A stretch of 40,103 nucleotides of DNA from assembly GCA_944320735.1 (NCBI GenBank), contig CALUIQ010000125.1, forward strand, positions 1 through 40,103. The letters are read 5' to 3'. How positions within the stretch are numbered: the first letter of the stretch is position 1; every line of letters starts with the position of its first letter. The translations under genes were made by a program, and so were the position numbers. The stretch is from an uncultured Bacteroides sp. Its GTDB lineage: Bacteria > Bacteroidota > Bacteroidia > Bacteroidales > Bacteroidaceae. The notes below the pieces were generated by a model. The model worked only from the letters and a program-made list of their open reading frames with translations. It ran no database searches and had not been told where the DNA came from. Below, piece by piece: positions 9,157 to 16,789 of this stretch.

Positions 9157-11199
9157 TCATTCATTCATCATTATCCGTACGGTCTGCCCTTTCACCAGTC
9201 GGCTGCCGGCCGCTATGGACTGCCGCCTGACCTTGCCTACGCCGCTCACCTTTACTTTCAGTCCGCGGCTTTCCAGCAAGTAGACCGCATCCTTTGCCCC
9301 CATGCCGACGACATTGGGAACAACGTTGGCGGCAAACGTTTTTTCCTTCAACAAATCCTGCTGGATCGGGATGTCCAGCTCCGCCAACACCTGCAACGTC
9401 TCGTCCACGTTCCCCGCTTTTACCGCGGGCATCACGTTCGTAGTGCTGTCGATGGCGTTGGCCAAGTTCAGCCGGAGGTCTTTCGCATACACCCGTTCCG
9501 CTATCCGGCCGAACACGCTGCCCGCCATGCCGCCGCCCGAGGGGATCCCCCTGTCTATCTGTATGGACACGATGCAGCTGTATCGCGGAGCCTCCGAAGG
9601 GAAGTAGCCGCAGAAGCTCACCAAGTGGTTGCGTCTTCCCGTCTTGTAGCCCCCTGCCTGCGCCACCTGCGCCGTCCCCGTCTTTCCCGACACGCTGAAC
9701 TGCTTGCTGCCCGCGGGCTTGGCCAGGCCGTGGCTCACCACCCGCTGCAGGATGACGCGAATCTCGTCCAGCGTCTTGTCCGAGCAGATTTTTGGGTTGA
9801 TCACTTCCACGGGAAACTCCTCCACCGTCTCGCCGTCCCTCACGGCACGGGTCACGAAGCGCGGCTTCACCATGCACCCATCGTTGGCGATGGCGTTGTA
9901 GAAGGTCAGCACGTTGATGGGAGGCAGCTGCACCTCGTAGCCGATGCTCATCCATGGCAGGCTGGTGCGCCAAAAGGTAGGATCGTCCGCGTCCTTGATG
10001 TAAGGCTTTCCCGCGCCCGGCACCTGCAACCGCAACGGCACGTCTAGGCTCATACGCTTCAGCCCGTCGATGAACCGCTGCGGGTCGTCCTTGTAGTTTT
10101 GGTCGATGAGGTAAGACACCCCGATGTTGGACGACACCTCCACGATGCGGGTCACGTCGATGACCCCATACCCCCCGCGGTGCCAGTTATGGTCGCGCAT
10201 CGCGCTGCCGTGCATCATCATCACCCCGTTACCCGTGTCCACCGTCGTGTGGGGCGTTATCTTCCCGTCCTCCAGCGCCACCATGACGGACGCCGTCTTG
10301 AACGTCGACCCCGGCTCCATCAACGCGCTGATGGCCAAGTTCTGCCGTTCCCGGTAACTCCCGTCCGCGCCGCGCGACAAGTTGACGATCGCCTTCACGT
10401 CTCCCGTCTTCACCTCCATCAGCACCGCCACGCCCCATACGGCCTCTATCTCCTTCAGCTTGTCCATCAACGCCTTCTCGCAGATGTCCTGCATGTCCAC
10501 GTCGAGGGTCGTCACGATGTCGCAGCCGTCCACGGGAGGCTTGTCCACGATGTTCAGGTATTTGTCCATCACCTTTTGCCGGTGGGTGACGCCCTCTTTC
10601 CCCTTCAGCAGCGAGTCGAACGACATCTCCAGCCCGTTCTTTGCCCCTTGGGCGGCGTCCGCGTACACATCCCCCAGCGTGCGTTCGGCCAGCGACCCGA
10701 AAGGCTTTTTGCGGCGGTTGTAGGCCAGCTCGTGAAATCCTCCCTTGTATTTGTTCAGCCTGAACACCGGCAGCCGTTTCACCTCCTTGTATTGGATGTA
10801 CGAGATGCGCTTGGGATATATCAAGTAATTGCGGCTCCGCTTGCGGTATCCGGCTTTCAGGCGGGCTTTGAACCGCGCGGCGCTATAGTCCGGGAATATG
10901 CGGTTCAGCCCCTTGCACACCTCGTCCAGGTGCCGCATCAGCGAATCCCCCCCCACCTTGAAGTCCATGTAGATGCGGTATTCGGGCAGCGAGCTGGCCA
11001 TCAGCTTGCCGTCGGCCGAGAGGATGTTCCCCCGGCTGGGTTTCACGGGCACCCCTTCGCGCACGAAGCGGTCGGCCACCTCCTTCCAATACCCCTGCTC
11101 GGCAAACATGATGACCCCCGCTTTCACCACCACGGCGATGCCCGCCAGCGTCAGCAGCAGCACCACGAAGAAGTAACGTGTCAAGATACTCTTTTTCAT
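9157..11199 (-). CDS. ftsI: Class B penicillin-binding protein FtsI/PBP3 (septal transpeptidase) with C-terminal PASTA domain
   Basis: This bitopic D,D-transpeptidase crosslinks septal peptidoglycan as partner of FtsW. With ATG at 11199 it has 680 residues: a short tip, one membrane helix (about 10-30), a pedestal region, then the penicillin-binding domain with STFK near 298-301 (catalytic serine), SSN near 356-358 and KTGT near 506-509. A single PASTA domain (VPNVVGMGAKDAVYLLESRG) closes the protein at about 625-680. An in-frame TTG one codon further out (11202) is less likely as the start. The gene follows ftsL after a roughly 240-bp gap that contains a long inverted repeat. GC content is clearly high here. 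Confidence 0.96.
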   Translation of the reverse strand: MKKSILTRYFFVVLLLTLAGIAVVVKAGVIMFAEQGYWKEVADRFVREGVPVKPSRGNILSADGKLMASSLPEYRIYMDFKVGGDSLMRHLDEVCKGLNRIFPDYSAARFKARLKAGYRKRSRNYLIYPKRISYIQYKEVKRLPVFRLNKYKGGFHELAYNRRKKPFGSLAERTLGDVYADAAQGAKNGLEMSFDSLLKGKEGVTHRQKVMDKYLNIVDKPPVDGCDIVTTLDVDMQDICEKALMDKLKEIEAVWGVAVLMEVKTGDVKAIVNLSRGADGSYRERQNLAISALMEPGSTFKTASVMVALEDGKITPHTTVDTGNGVMMMHGSAMRDHNWHRGGYGVIDVTRIVEVSSNIGVSYLIDQNYKDDPQRFIDGLKRMSLDVPLRLQVPGAGKPYIKDADDPTFWRTSLPWMSIGYEVQLPPINVLTFYNAIANDGCMVKPRFVTRAVRDGETVEEFPVEVINPKICSDKTLDEIRVILQRVVSHGLAKPAGSKQFSVSGKTGTAQVAQAGGYKTGRRNHLVSFCGYFPSEAPRYSCIVSIQIDRGIPSGGGMAGSVFGRIAERVYAKDLRLNLANAIDSTTNVMPAVKAGNVDETLQVLAELDIPIQQDLLKEKTFAANVVPNVVGMGAKDAVYLLESRGLKVKVSGVGKVRRQSIAAGSRLVKGQTVRIMMNE

Positions 11200-11204
11200 C
11201 AAGC

Positions 11205-11279
11205 CATTTACAATTTAGCAATTTACAATTTACAATTTAAGTAAGTTTGCAACATTAAATGATAATTTATCGGGCTGTT
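11205..11279 (-). repeat. AT-rich GTAAATT array plus conserved 40-bp tail, copy 2
   Basis: On the plus strand this reads CATTTACAATTTAGCAATTT..., then AAGTAAGTTTGCAACATTAAA and TTATCGGGCTGT. It is nearly the same as 5788-5862 upstream of murD, in the same orientation relative to the downstream gene. It begins a few bases upstream of the ftsI start codon. Confidence 0.85.
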
Positions 11280-11282
11280 CAT

Positions 11283-11397
11283 ATGGCACACAGATGACAC
11301 AGATGAGACAGATTTACACAGATTTTAAAGGGCTTCGCCACAGAAAAAAATAAAAATCTGTGGTCATCTCGTTTAATCTGTGTCATCTGTGTGCCAT
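11283..11397. repeat. 115-bp inverted repeat (CACAGATGACACAGAT type)
   Basis: The ends ATGGCACACAGATGACACAG and its reverse complement are perfect over about 22 bp; the inner parts (CACAGATTTT and AAAATCTGTG) are also complementary. The centre is GGGCTTCGCCACAGAAAA. It could form a long hairpin in the ftsL-ftsI transcript, or be a remnant of a small non-coding mobile element. The words resemble dispersed junk repeats seen in many Bacteroidetes genomes. Confidence 0.85.
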
Positions 11398-11437
11398 CTA
11401 AATTCCCATTTATAGCATAAAAAACATTCATCACTAA

Positions 11438-11749
11438 TCATTCAATCACGTACGGCGGTTGCGTGGCCGTCTGCAATTCGCTCTCGCGTGTCGAGATGTA
11501 CTCCTCTATCCGCGACTGCCGGCTTCGTTCCATCAACTCCGAGCTGCGAGTCAAGGCGTCATATTTGATGTCCGTCAACTCCTTTTTCAGCCTGTCTACT
11601 TCAATCATTTGCCGCTGGCACGTATAGCGGTTATGGATGTAGAAGATGACAAGCGCCATGAGCAGCACCAACAACTTCGTTTGCCGCCGGAAGAAGTCCG
11701 TGGCCAGGATGTCGCCCCCGATGATGCCTTTCAACTCCTTAGTCCTCAT
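11438..11749 (-). CDS. ftsL: FtsL-like divisome protein, Bacteroidetes type
   Basis: A small (103 aa) bitopic protein. The cytoplasmic tip has GGDILATDFFRRQTK, the membrane helix is about 25-39 (LLVLLMALVIFYIHN), and a periplasmic heptad-rich segment follows (MIEVDRLKKELTDIKYDAL). Size, topology and its place between rsmH and ftsI fit FtsL, which pairs with FtsQ and DivIC/FtsB at the septum. FtsL is poorly conserved in sequence, so context carries much of the call. Its start lies inside the end of rsmH (11-bp overlap), which suggests coupled translation. Confidence 0.87.
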   Translation of the reverse strand: MRTKELKGIIGGDILATDFFRRQTKLLVLLMALVIFYIHNRYTCQRQMIEVDRLKKELTDIKYDALTRSSELMERSRQSRIEEYISTRESELQTATQPPYVIE

Positions 11750-12671
11750 CCGTCCCTCCTGTCTTTTCCGCTATCCTCAGCTTGGCGCTGCGCGAGCGCG
11801 GGTTCCGCTCCACCTCCTCCTCGGTGGGCACTATCACCTTGTTGTTCACCGCCCTCAGCGGGGCATGCGCCCGGCCGTAGAAGTCCCGTTCCGCCTTGCC
11901 GTTCACGTTGCCCGTCCTTATGACGTTCTTCACCATGCGGTCCTCCAGCGAGTGGTACGTAATCACCGCCAGCCTTCCGCCGGGGCGCAAGGCCCTCGTG
12001 GCCGCTTGCAGCATCTCCTTCAGCGCCTCCATCTCCTGGTTCACCTCGATGCGCAACGCCTGAAACGCCTTGGCCAGCTCCTTCTTCTCGCGTTCGCGCC
12101 CCAGCAGCGGGCTTACGATGTCCACCAATTGGCCGATGCGCTCTATCCTTTGCCCGCTTCGTGCCTTCACGATCGCCGCCGCCAGTTTCCGGCTGTTTTT
12201 CAGCTCCCCATACAGGTAGAACACGTCCGCCAGCCGTCCCTCCTCGTACGTGTTCACCACGTCCGCCGCCGTCGTGCCCGCCCGTTTGTTCATGCGCATG
12301 TCCAGCAGGCCGTCAAAGCGGAACGAGAAGCCGCGCCCGCCGTCGTCCAGGTGGTGCGACGACACCCCCAAGTCCGCCAATATGCCGTCCGCCTGCTCCA
12401 CGCCGTGGTAGCGCAGGAAGTTGTGCAGGTATCTGAAGTTGCTTCTCACGAAAGTCAGTCGCGGGTCGTTTACGATGTTCCGTTCCGCGTCCTCGTCCTG
12501 GTCGAAGGCCAGCAGGCGCCCGTCCGGGCCCAGGCGTGAGAGTATTTCACGCGAGTGTCCTCCGCCCCCGAAGGTGACGTCCACATAGACTCCATCCGGC
12601 CGGATGTTCAGTCCCTCCACGCTGGGCTTCAGCAGTGCCGGGACATGGTATGGGGTTGCTTCTGCGCTCAT
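11739..12671 (-). CDS. rsmH: 16S rRNA (cytosine(1402)-N(4))-methyltransferase RsmH (MraW)
   Basis: This SAM-dependent enzyme methylates N4 of C1402 in 16S rRNA and is the first visible gene of the dcw operon. It has 310 residues, the normal family size. The SAM site VDVTFGGGGHS is at about 30-40; further signatures are YHVPALL at the N-terminus, GILADLGVSSHHLDD, FSFRFDGLLDMRMN, ALRIEVNQEMEALK and VITYHSLEDRMVK. The ATG at 12671 gives MSAEATPYHVPALL. In many bacteria mraZ lies directly upstream; here the upstream neighbour is an unrelated AraC regulator 163 bp away. Confidence 0.97.
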   Translation of the reverse strand: MSAEATPYHVPALLKPSVEGLNIRPDGVYVDVTFGGGGHSREILSRLGPDGRLLAFDQDEDAERNIVNDPRLTFVRSNFRYLHNFLRYHGVEQADGILADLGVSSHHLDDGGRGFSFRFDGLLDMRMNKRAGTTAADVVNTYEEGRLADVFYLYGELKNSRKLAAAIVKARSGQRIERIGQLVDIVSPLLGREREKKELAKAFQALRIEVNQEMEALKEMLQAATRALRPGGRLAVITYHSLEDRMVKNVIRTGNVNGKAERDFYGRAHAPLRAVNNKVIVPTEEEVERNPRSRSAKLRIAEKTGGTDED

Positions 12672-12696
12672 AGTTGTTGCTTTTTGAATTCGAGCG

Positions 12697-12729
12697 TAAA
12701 AGTACGTATTTCTTTTCGATAAATTGCAA
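12697..12729 (-). promoter_or_regulatory. Possible promoter of the dcw operon
   Basis: On the minus strand TACTTTTA (12704-12697) resembles the Bacteroidetes -7 box TAnnTTTG. A TTG at 12729-12727 lies 22 nt upstream, slightly more than the usual 19-21. The rsmH ATG follows about 26 nt downstream. It is a weak match, listed because some promoter is expected in this 163-bp gap. Confidence 0.3.
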
Positions 12730-12834
12730 GGATTTTAAGAAAAAACACCAACAAGTTTTCAACAGTCTTAATATGCTTGTTTGCAATGCTTTCTGAGCGC
12801 TTGTGAAAACGATACTTTAAGTCACGATTCTTTT

Positions 12835-13731
12835 TTATGCTTGCTTGTCCGCTGGGTGCTTTTTCCGTACTTCTTCCCTGTAAGCTCTGGGGGATACTCC
12901 CAAATGTTGGCGGACATATTTGCCGAAAAAAGAAAGGGTCGGAAAGTCCAGTTCAATGGCAATCTCCTTGATGCTTTTTGAAGTATGCGTGAGGAGGTAT
13001 TCGATATCCTTCACCATGTAGAGGTCAATAAGGTGCGAAGGGCTTTCCTTTGCGATGCTTTTGCATACGGCGGCCAAGTATTTGGGGGTAACATGCAGGC
13101 GGTCTGCGTAATAGTTTACCCTGCGGTTTTTGGGATACATGGAGATAAGTAAATCTATGAAGCTCTTGAAAAGGTGTTCGCCTGAAGTGAATGGGCGTGG
13201 AGTTGTTTGTATCAGTCTGTCCATGGCACTGCGCATATCGTAAAAGAAAGCGGCTATAAGTCCGTCGATAATCTCCTTACGGTATTTGGACGGTTGTACT
13301 GCTTTGCGGCACAACATATTATAATAGTGGCAAAACTCTTCCACTTCATCGGAAGACAATGACATAAAAGGGTGTCTCTCAAAAAAGAGCCGGACATCCC
13401 AGTTGTTATTGGTCATCATTACGATTCGCTGGATATAGTCTGCCGTGATGCCGATGCAATGGCACTTGAAGTCGCTGCTCATAAGCGCATTGTTCAAGAT
13501 AGAATCTGGCGTACAGACAAACAAGTCTCCTCGCTCGGCCGTATAAGGGTTTCCGTCAATATCAATCGATGCCTGCCCTTGTGTGCACAATACGATGGCG
13601 AAGAAGCTCGTCTGTATCGTTTTGTCCAGTTTGATGTCGCCCCAATCATCCCAAAGCGCCAAGTTGCCGTCATTATAGGTGGCTGTATTTATAATTTTAG
13701 GGTCGTTTAAGTCTTTTTTCTCGCCAATCAT
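12835..13731 (-). CDS. AraC-family transcriptional regulator
   Basis: A 298-residue regulator. The N-terminal half looks like a cupin-type sensing domain (QASIDIDGNPYTAERGDLFVCTP region at about 55-80). The C-terminal hundred residues are a double helix-turn-helix of the AraC/XylS family: YYADRLHVTPKYLAAVCK is the first HTH and SIKEIAIELDFPTLSFFGKY with VRQHLGVSPRAYRE the second. It is transcribed away from the NamZ gene with a 165-bp shared gap that holds an imperfect palindrome. A divergent regulator beside a catabolic run is a common layout, so it may control the recycling genes. Ligand unknown; a muropeptide or amino sugar would fit but is inference. Confidence 0.93.
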   Translation of the reverse strand: MIGEKKDLNDPKIINTATYNDGNLALWDDWGDIKLDKTIQTSFFAIVLCTQGQASIDIDGNPYTAERGDLFVCTPDSILNNALMSSDFKCHCIGITADYIQRIVMMTNNNWDVRLFFERHPFMSLSSDEVEEFCHYYNMLCRKAVQPSKYRKEIIDGLIAAFFYDMRSAMDRLIQTTPRPFTSGEHLFKSFIDLLISMYPKNRRVNYYADRLHVTPKYLAAVCKSIAKESPSHLIDLYMVKDIEYLLTHTSKSIKEIAIELDFPTLSFFGKYVRQHLGVSPRAYREEVRKKHPADKQA

Positions 13732-13757
13732 ATTCTTTCCATTTTAAGTTGATACTG

Positions 13758-13765
13758 CAAATTAA
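13758..13765 (-). promoter_or_regulatory. Putative -7 box of the araC-family gene
   Basis: TTAATTTG on the minus strand matches TAnnTTTG with one change, and lies 27 nt before the ATG at 13731. No convincing -33 TTTG is seen at the standard distance. Confidence 0.35.
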
Positions 13766-13795
13766 GCCATTTTTTCGCAGACGAATATGTTCTAT

Positions 13796-13814
13796 GGAGC
13801 ACAAATTGTGTTCC
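13796..13814. promoter_or_regulatory. Imperfect palindrome, candidate operator
   Basis: GGAGCACAAATTGTGTTCC: 9-bp arms with one mismatch about a single central base. It is centred in the shared upstream region of the AraC gene and the NamZ gene, about 75 bp upstream of the expected transcription start of the latter, a fitting place for an activator site. No binding evidence is available. Confidence 0.4.
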
Positions 13815-13868
13815 GTATGAAAACGTGTTTTTTCAGGAACGAAGCGACAGGGTATAAGATTAATTTTC

Positions 13869-13876
13869 TATCTTTG
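13869..13876 (+). promoter_or_regulatory. -7 box of the NamZ-led operon
   Basis: TATCTTTG followed by CAC is a perfect Bacteroidetes -7 element (TAnnTTTG), 20 nt before the ATG at 13897. At the usual 19-21 nt upstream there is no TTTG or TTG, so the promoter may need an activator. Confidence 0.65.
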
Positions 13877-13896
13877 CACGAAAGAGATAGAAAACC

Positions 13897-15093
13897 ATGA
13901 ACAACAAGATATACATCTTATTATTGACTTTCGTGCTGGTGCAGCTTTGCATGACTATTCAGGCACAAGAAGAAAAGGCCGTTCCTCGCATTGTTCCTGC
14001 CGATGAACGGACGGAATTGTATTTGCCCTTGTTGCAGGACAAACGGGTAGCTTTGTTGACCAATCATACGGCTCAGGTAGGCGACCGTCATCTGTTGGAC
14101 ATGCTCTTGGAGAAAGGCGTTCAGGTCTCGGCTGTCTTTAGTCCTGAACATGGCTTTCGGGGTACGGTAGAGGCAGGAGGAAGTGTCAGAAGTTCGTTGG
14201 ACGAAAAGACGGGCGTCCCCATTTTGTCGCTTTATGGAGGTGGGCGCAGCAAAGGGCCTGCTGAACGGGATATGCGGAAGTTCGACTTGGTGGTGGTGGA
14301 TTTGCAAGACGTAGGTTTGCGTTTCTATACCTATTATATAAGTATGTATTATATGATGGACGCTTGTGCCGCGTATGGCAAGGAAATGTTGGTGTTGGAT
14401 CGTCCCAATCCTAACGGCTTTTACGTGGACGGCCCGACGTTGGACGTTTCCCGCTATAAGTCGGGTGTAGGAATCTTGCCCATCCCTGTGGTACACGGTA
14501 TGACTTTGGGGGAACTGACGCAAATGATAAACGGAGAAGGTTGGTTGTCGGGTGGGCGGATATGTAAGCTCACCGTCATTCCTTGCGCTCATTATACGCA
14601 TCGTTCGCTCTATCGTTTGCCGGTGCCTCCTTCGCCCAATCTGCCTAATATGCAGGCCATCTATCTTTATCCCAGTTTGTGCCCTTTCGAAGGAACGGTA
14701 GTCAGTTTAGGGAGAGGCACGGACAGGCCTTTCCAAGTCTATGGACATCCACAAATGAAAGGGTGTCCCTATCGTTTTACGCCCCGCAGTGTAACGGCCG
14801 CCAAGAATCCGCCCCAATGTAACAAGTTGTGTTATGGTTTCGACCTTTCCCGGCTTTCTCAAGACAGTATCCGCCGGCGTGGATTCGACTTGAGCTATGT
14901 CATAGACGCCTACCAAAGACTTGATATGGGTGACCGATTTTTCACTTCTTTTTTCGAATTGCTCATTGGCGTGGATTACGTGCGGAAGATGATCATACAA
15001 GGATGTTCCGCAGAGGAGATTCGGAAACGGTGGCAAGAAGACGTGCGGAAGTTTAAGATACAACGTAAACCCTACTTGCTCTACGAAGAATGA
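13897..15093 (+). CDS. namZ: NamZ-type exo-beta-N-acetylmuramidase (DUF1343)
   Basis: This secreted enzyme of 398 residues has a cleavable signal peptide (about 1-23, ending QAQ). The rest is the DUF1343 fold: ALLTNHTAQVGDRHLLDML, then FSPEHGFRG at 81-89, DLQDVGLRFYTY at 135-146, LDRPNPNG, and CPFEGTVVSLGRGTDRPF, all family signatures. DUF1343 proteins from Bacillus and Tannerella were shown to release MurNAc from the non-reducing end of peptidoglycan chains. The signal peptide places it in the periplasm. It is the first gene of a run with a symporter, an AmpG-like permease and an amino-sugar kinase, which supports a recycling role. The ATG at 13897 follows a clear -7 box. Confidence 0.9.
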   Translation: MNNKIYILLLTFVLVQLCMTIQAQEEKAVPRIVPADERTELYLPLLQDKRVALLTNHTAQVGDRHLLDMLLEKGVQVSAVFSPEHGFRGTVEAGGSVRSSLDEKTGVPILSLYGGGRSKGPAERDMRKFDLVVVDLQDVGLRFYTYYISMYYMMDACAAYGKEMLVLDRPNPNGFYVDGPTLDVSRYKSGVGILPIPVVHGMTLGELTQMINGEGWLSGGRICKLTVIPCAHYTHRSLYRLPVPPSPNLPNMQAIYLYPSLCPFEGTVVSLGRGTDRPFQVYGHPQMKGCPYRFTPRSVTAAKNPPQCNKLCYGFDLSRLSQDSIRRRGFDLSYVIDAYQRLDMGDRFFTSFFELLIGVDYVRKMIIQGCSAEEIRKRWQEDVRKFKIQRKPYLLYEE

Positions 15094-15140
15094 AGAATGA
15101 GGAATAAATCTCTGTGCCTCTGCGTCTCCGTGTTCAACCC

Positions 15141-15284
15141 AAATCGTAAATTGTAAATTGTAAATCGTAAATTGTAAATAGTAAATAGTAAATAGTAAAT
15201 AGTAAATCGTAAATCGTAAATCGTAAATCGTAAATCGTAAATCGTAAATCGTAAATCGTAAATCGTAAATAGTAAATTGTAAAT
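15141..15284 (+). repeat. VNTR-like array of about 20 units of TAAATNG
   Basis: About twenty 7-bp units (GTAAATC, GTAAATT, GTAAATA) run without a break up to and into the ATG of the symporter gene: the last unit is GTAAATG, and its ATG is the start codon at 15283. A TCTGTGCCTCTGCGTCTCCG segment (15110-15130), another known type of dispersed repeat word, precedes it. The spacing is constant, so this is a true tandem array and not a CRISPR. Confidence 0.9.
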
Positions 15285-16749
15285 GAATATGTCTACTCCT
15301 TGGATTATTCTGACAACCATTGCCTGCTACTTCGCCCTGCTCTTGTTGTTATCGTGGATAAGGGGGCGTAAGGCTGACAATGCCGCCTTTTTTACCGGAG
15401 GGCGTGGCTCTTCGTGGGGAATGGCTACGTTGGCTATGATAGGGGCCACTATCTCCGGGGTGACTTTCATATCGGTGCCGGGTGCGGTAGGCACGGGTGG
15501 ATATGCTTATATGCAGATGGTTTTGGGGTTCTTTGTGGGTGCCGTAGTGGTAGCGTTGGTGCTTATTCCTCTCTTCTACCGGATGAACCTGACCAGCATC
15601 TACGGCTATCTGGAACAACGTTTTGGAGGGACATCCTGCCGTACGGGAGCTTGGATATTCTTTGTCAGTAAAATGTTAGGGGCATCGGTACGTTTTTTCG
15701 TCGTGTGTGCTGTGTTGCAACCTTTGGTATTCGAGCCTTTGCATATACCGTTCGCCGTAGGGGTTATCCTTACAGTAGCCCTTATTTGGCTTTACTCATT
15801 CCGTGGCGGAGTTAAATCTATGATTGGGACAGATGTGCTCAAGACGGTATGTTTGGTCGCTTCCGTCGTTTGTTGCATCGGGTATATCGCACACGGTTTA
15901 CATTTGAATACGACTGATTTGCCTTCTGTCATCGCTCATCATCCTACCAGCCAAATATTCTTTTGGGATCATCCGGAAGATGGACGTTATTTTTGGAAAC
16001 AGTTCTTGGCGGGTATCTTTCTGATGATAGCCACTACCGGGCTGGATCAAGATTTGATGCAGCGCACCTTGTCTTGTCGCAATCCGCGCGACGCTCAAAA
16101 GAATATGGTGCTTAGTGCATTTATACAGATATTCGTGATTGGCTTGTTTTTGGTGTTAGGTACACTGCTTTATGTTTATGCCGAGGCTCGCTTCCCGGAA
16201 GAAGAAATTGCGGGTGACGCGCTCTTTGGACGGGTCGTATGGGATGTGGAGTTCCCCGTTGCGGTAGGCATTGTCTTTATTGTAGGGTTGATATCCGCAG
16301 CCTATTCCGCCGCCGGCTCAGCCTTGACGGCACTGACCACCTCTTTTACAGTGGATATCCTGAAAGCTGACCGCACTCAGGGCGAGCGGGATTTGGCGTT
16401 GACTCGACGATTGGTGCATATGGTTATGTCGTTGCTTATGGCGTTGGTCATAGTGGTATTTTATGAACTGAATAATGACAGTGCCATTAACGCCGTTTAC
16501 AATTTGGCGGCCTATACGTATGGCCCCTTGTTGGGAATGTTCTGTTATGGGTTGGCGTGTCGGCGCCCGGTGCGCGACCGATGGGTACCTGTCGTGGCGG
16601 TTTTATCACCTTTGTTATGCTACATCCTCCAACGGAATAGCGAAAATTGGTTCGGTGGGTGGCAAATCAGCTTTGAACTACTTATTATCAACGCCGCAGT
16701 CACCGCCATCGGACTGGCCTTTATCAGCCGAAAGCACATAAATCATTAG
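15283..16749 (+). CDS. Sodium:solute symporter (SSS family)
   Basis: A 488-residue inner-membrane transporter with about 13 predicted helices. SSS signatures are seen: FFTGGRGSSWGMATLAMIGATISGVTF (helices 1-2 region, sodium site), LIPLFYRMNLTSIYGYLEQRFG, FRGGVKSMIGTDVLK, and DQDLMQRTLSCRNPRDAQKNM. It probably takes up a sugar or amino-sugar product with Na+. It sits 189 bp after the NamZ gene, so MurNAc or a muropeptide sugar is a reasonable substrate guess; SSS proteins also carry many other solutes, so this is inference from context only. The start ATG (15283) is part of the array upstream; a second ATG two codons on (15289) is possible. Confidence 0.9.
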   Translation: MNMSTPWIILTTIACYFALLLLLSWIRGRKADNAAFFTGGRGSSWGMATLAMIGATISGVTFISVPGAVGTGGYAYMQMVLGFFVGAVVVALVLIPLFYRMNLTSIYGYLEQRFGGTSCRTGAWIFFVSKMLGASVRFFVVCAVLQPLVFEPLHIPFAVGVILTVALIWLYSFRGGVKSMIGTDVLKTVCLVASVVCCIGYIAHGLHLNTTDLPSVIAHHPTSQIFFWDHPEDGRYFWKQFLAGIFLMIATTGLDQDLMQRTLSCRNPRDAQKNMVLSAFIQIFVIGLFLVLGTLLYVYAEARFPEEEIAGDALFGRVVWDVEFPVAVGIVFIVGLISAAYSAAGSALTALTTSFTVDILKADRTQGERDLALTRRLVHMVMSLLMALVIVVFYELNNDSAINAVYNLAAYTYGPLLGMFCYGLACRRPVRDRWVPVVAVLSPLLCYILQRNSENWFGGWQISFELLIINAAVTAIGLAFISRKHINH

Positions 16750-16789
16750 CACATTAGCATATTAGCATATTATGAACATTAGCACATTA
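16745..16789 (+). repeat. Short CATTAGCA repeats reaching into the glycosyltransferase gene
   Basis: CATTAGCA / CATTAGCA / TATTAGCA / TATTATGA, period 8, run up to the ATG at 16772. The sequence after the ATG (AACATTAGCACATTA) repeats the same words and encodes the first residues NISTL. The array therefore spans the junction from the symporter stop into coding sequence. Confidence 0.8.

Noticed and set aside
10099-11244. Long plus-strand open frame opposite ftsI
   Set aside because: Antisense shadow in GC-rich coding DNA: rich in His, Arg and Val with no domain, while the minus strand carries all PBP motifs.
11646-12539. Plus-strand open frame opposite rsmH and ftsL
   Set aside because: Shadow of rsmH, low-complexity His/Arg-rich translation, no start context.
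15141-15284. CRISPR array
   Set aside because: Units are 7 bp with no spacers and no cas genes nearby; it is a simple tandem array.
15081-15320. Minus-strand open frame with repeated FTIYDLR units
   Set aside because: It is the translation of the 7-bp TAAATNG array in one frame; three 7-bp units give 21 bp, so the frame stays open by construction.
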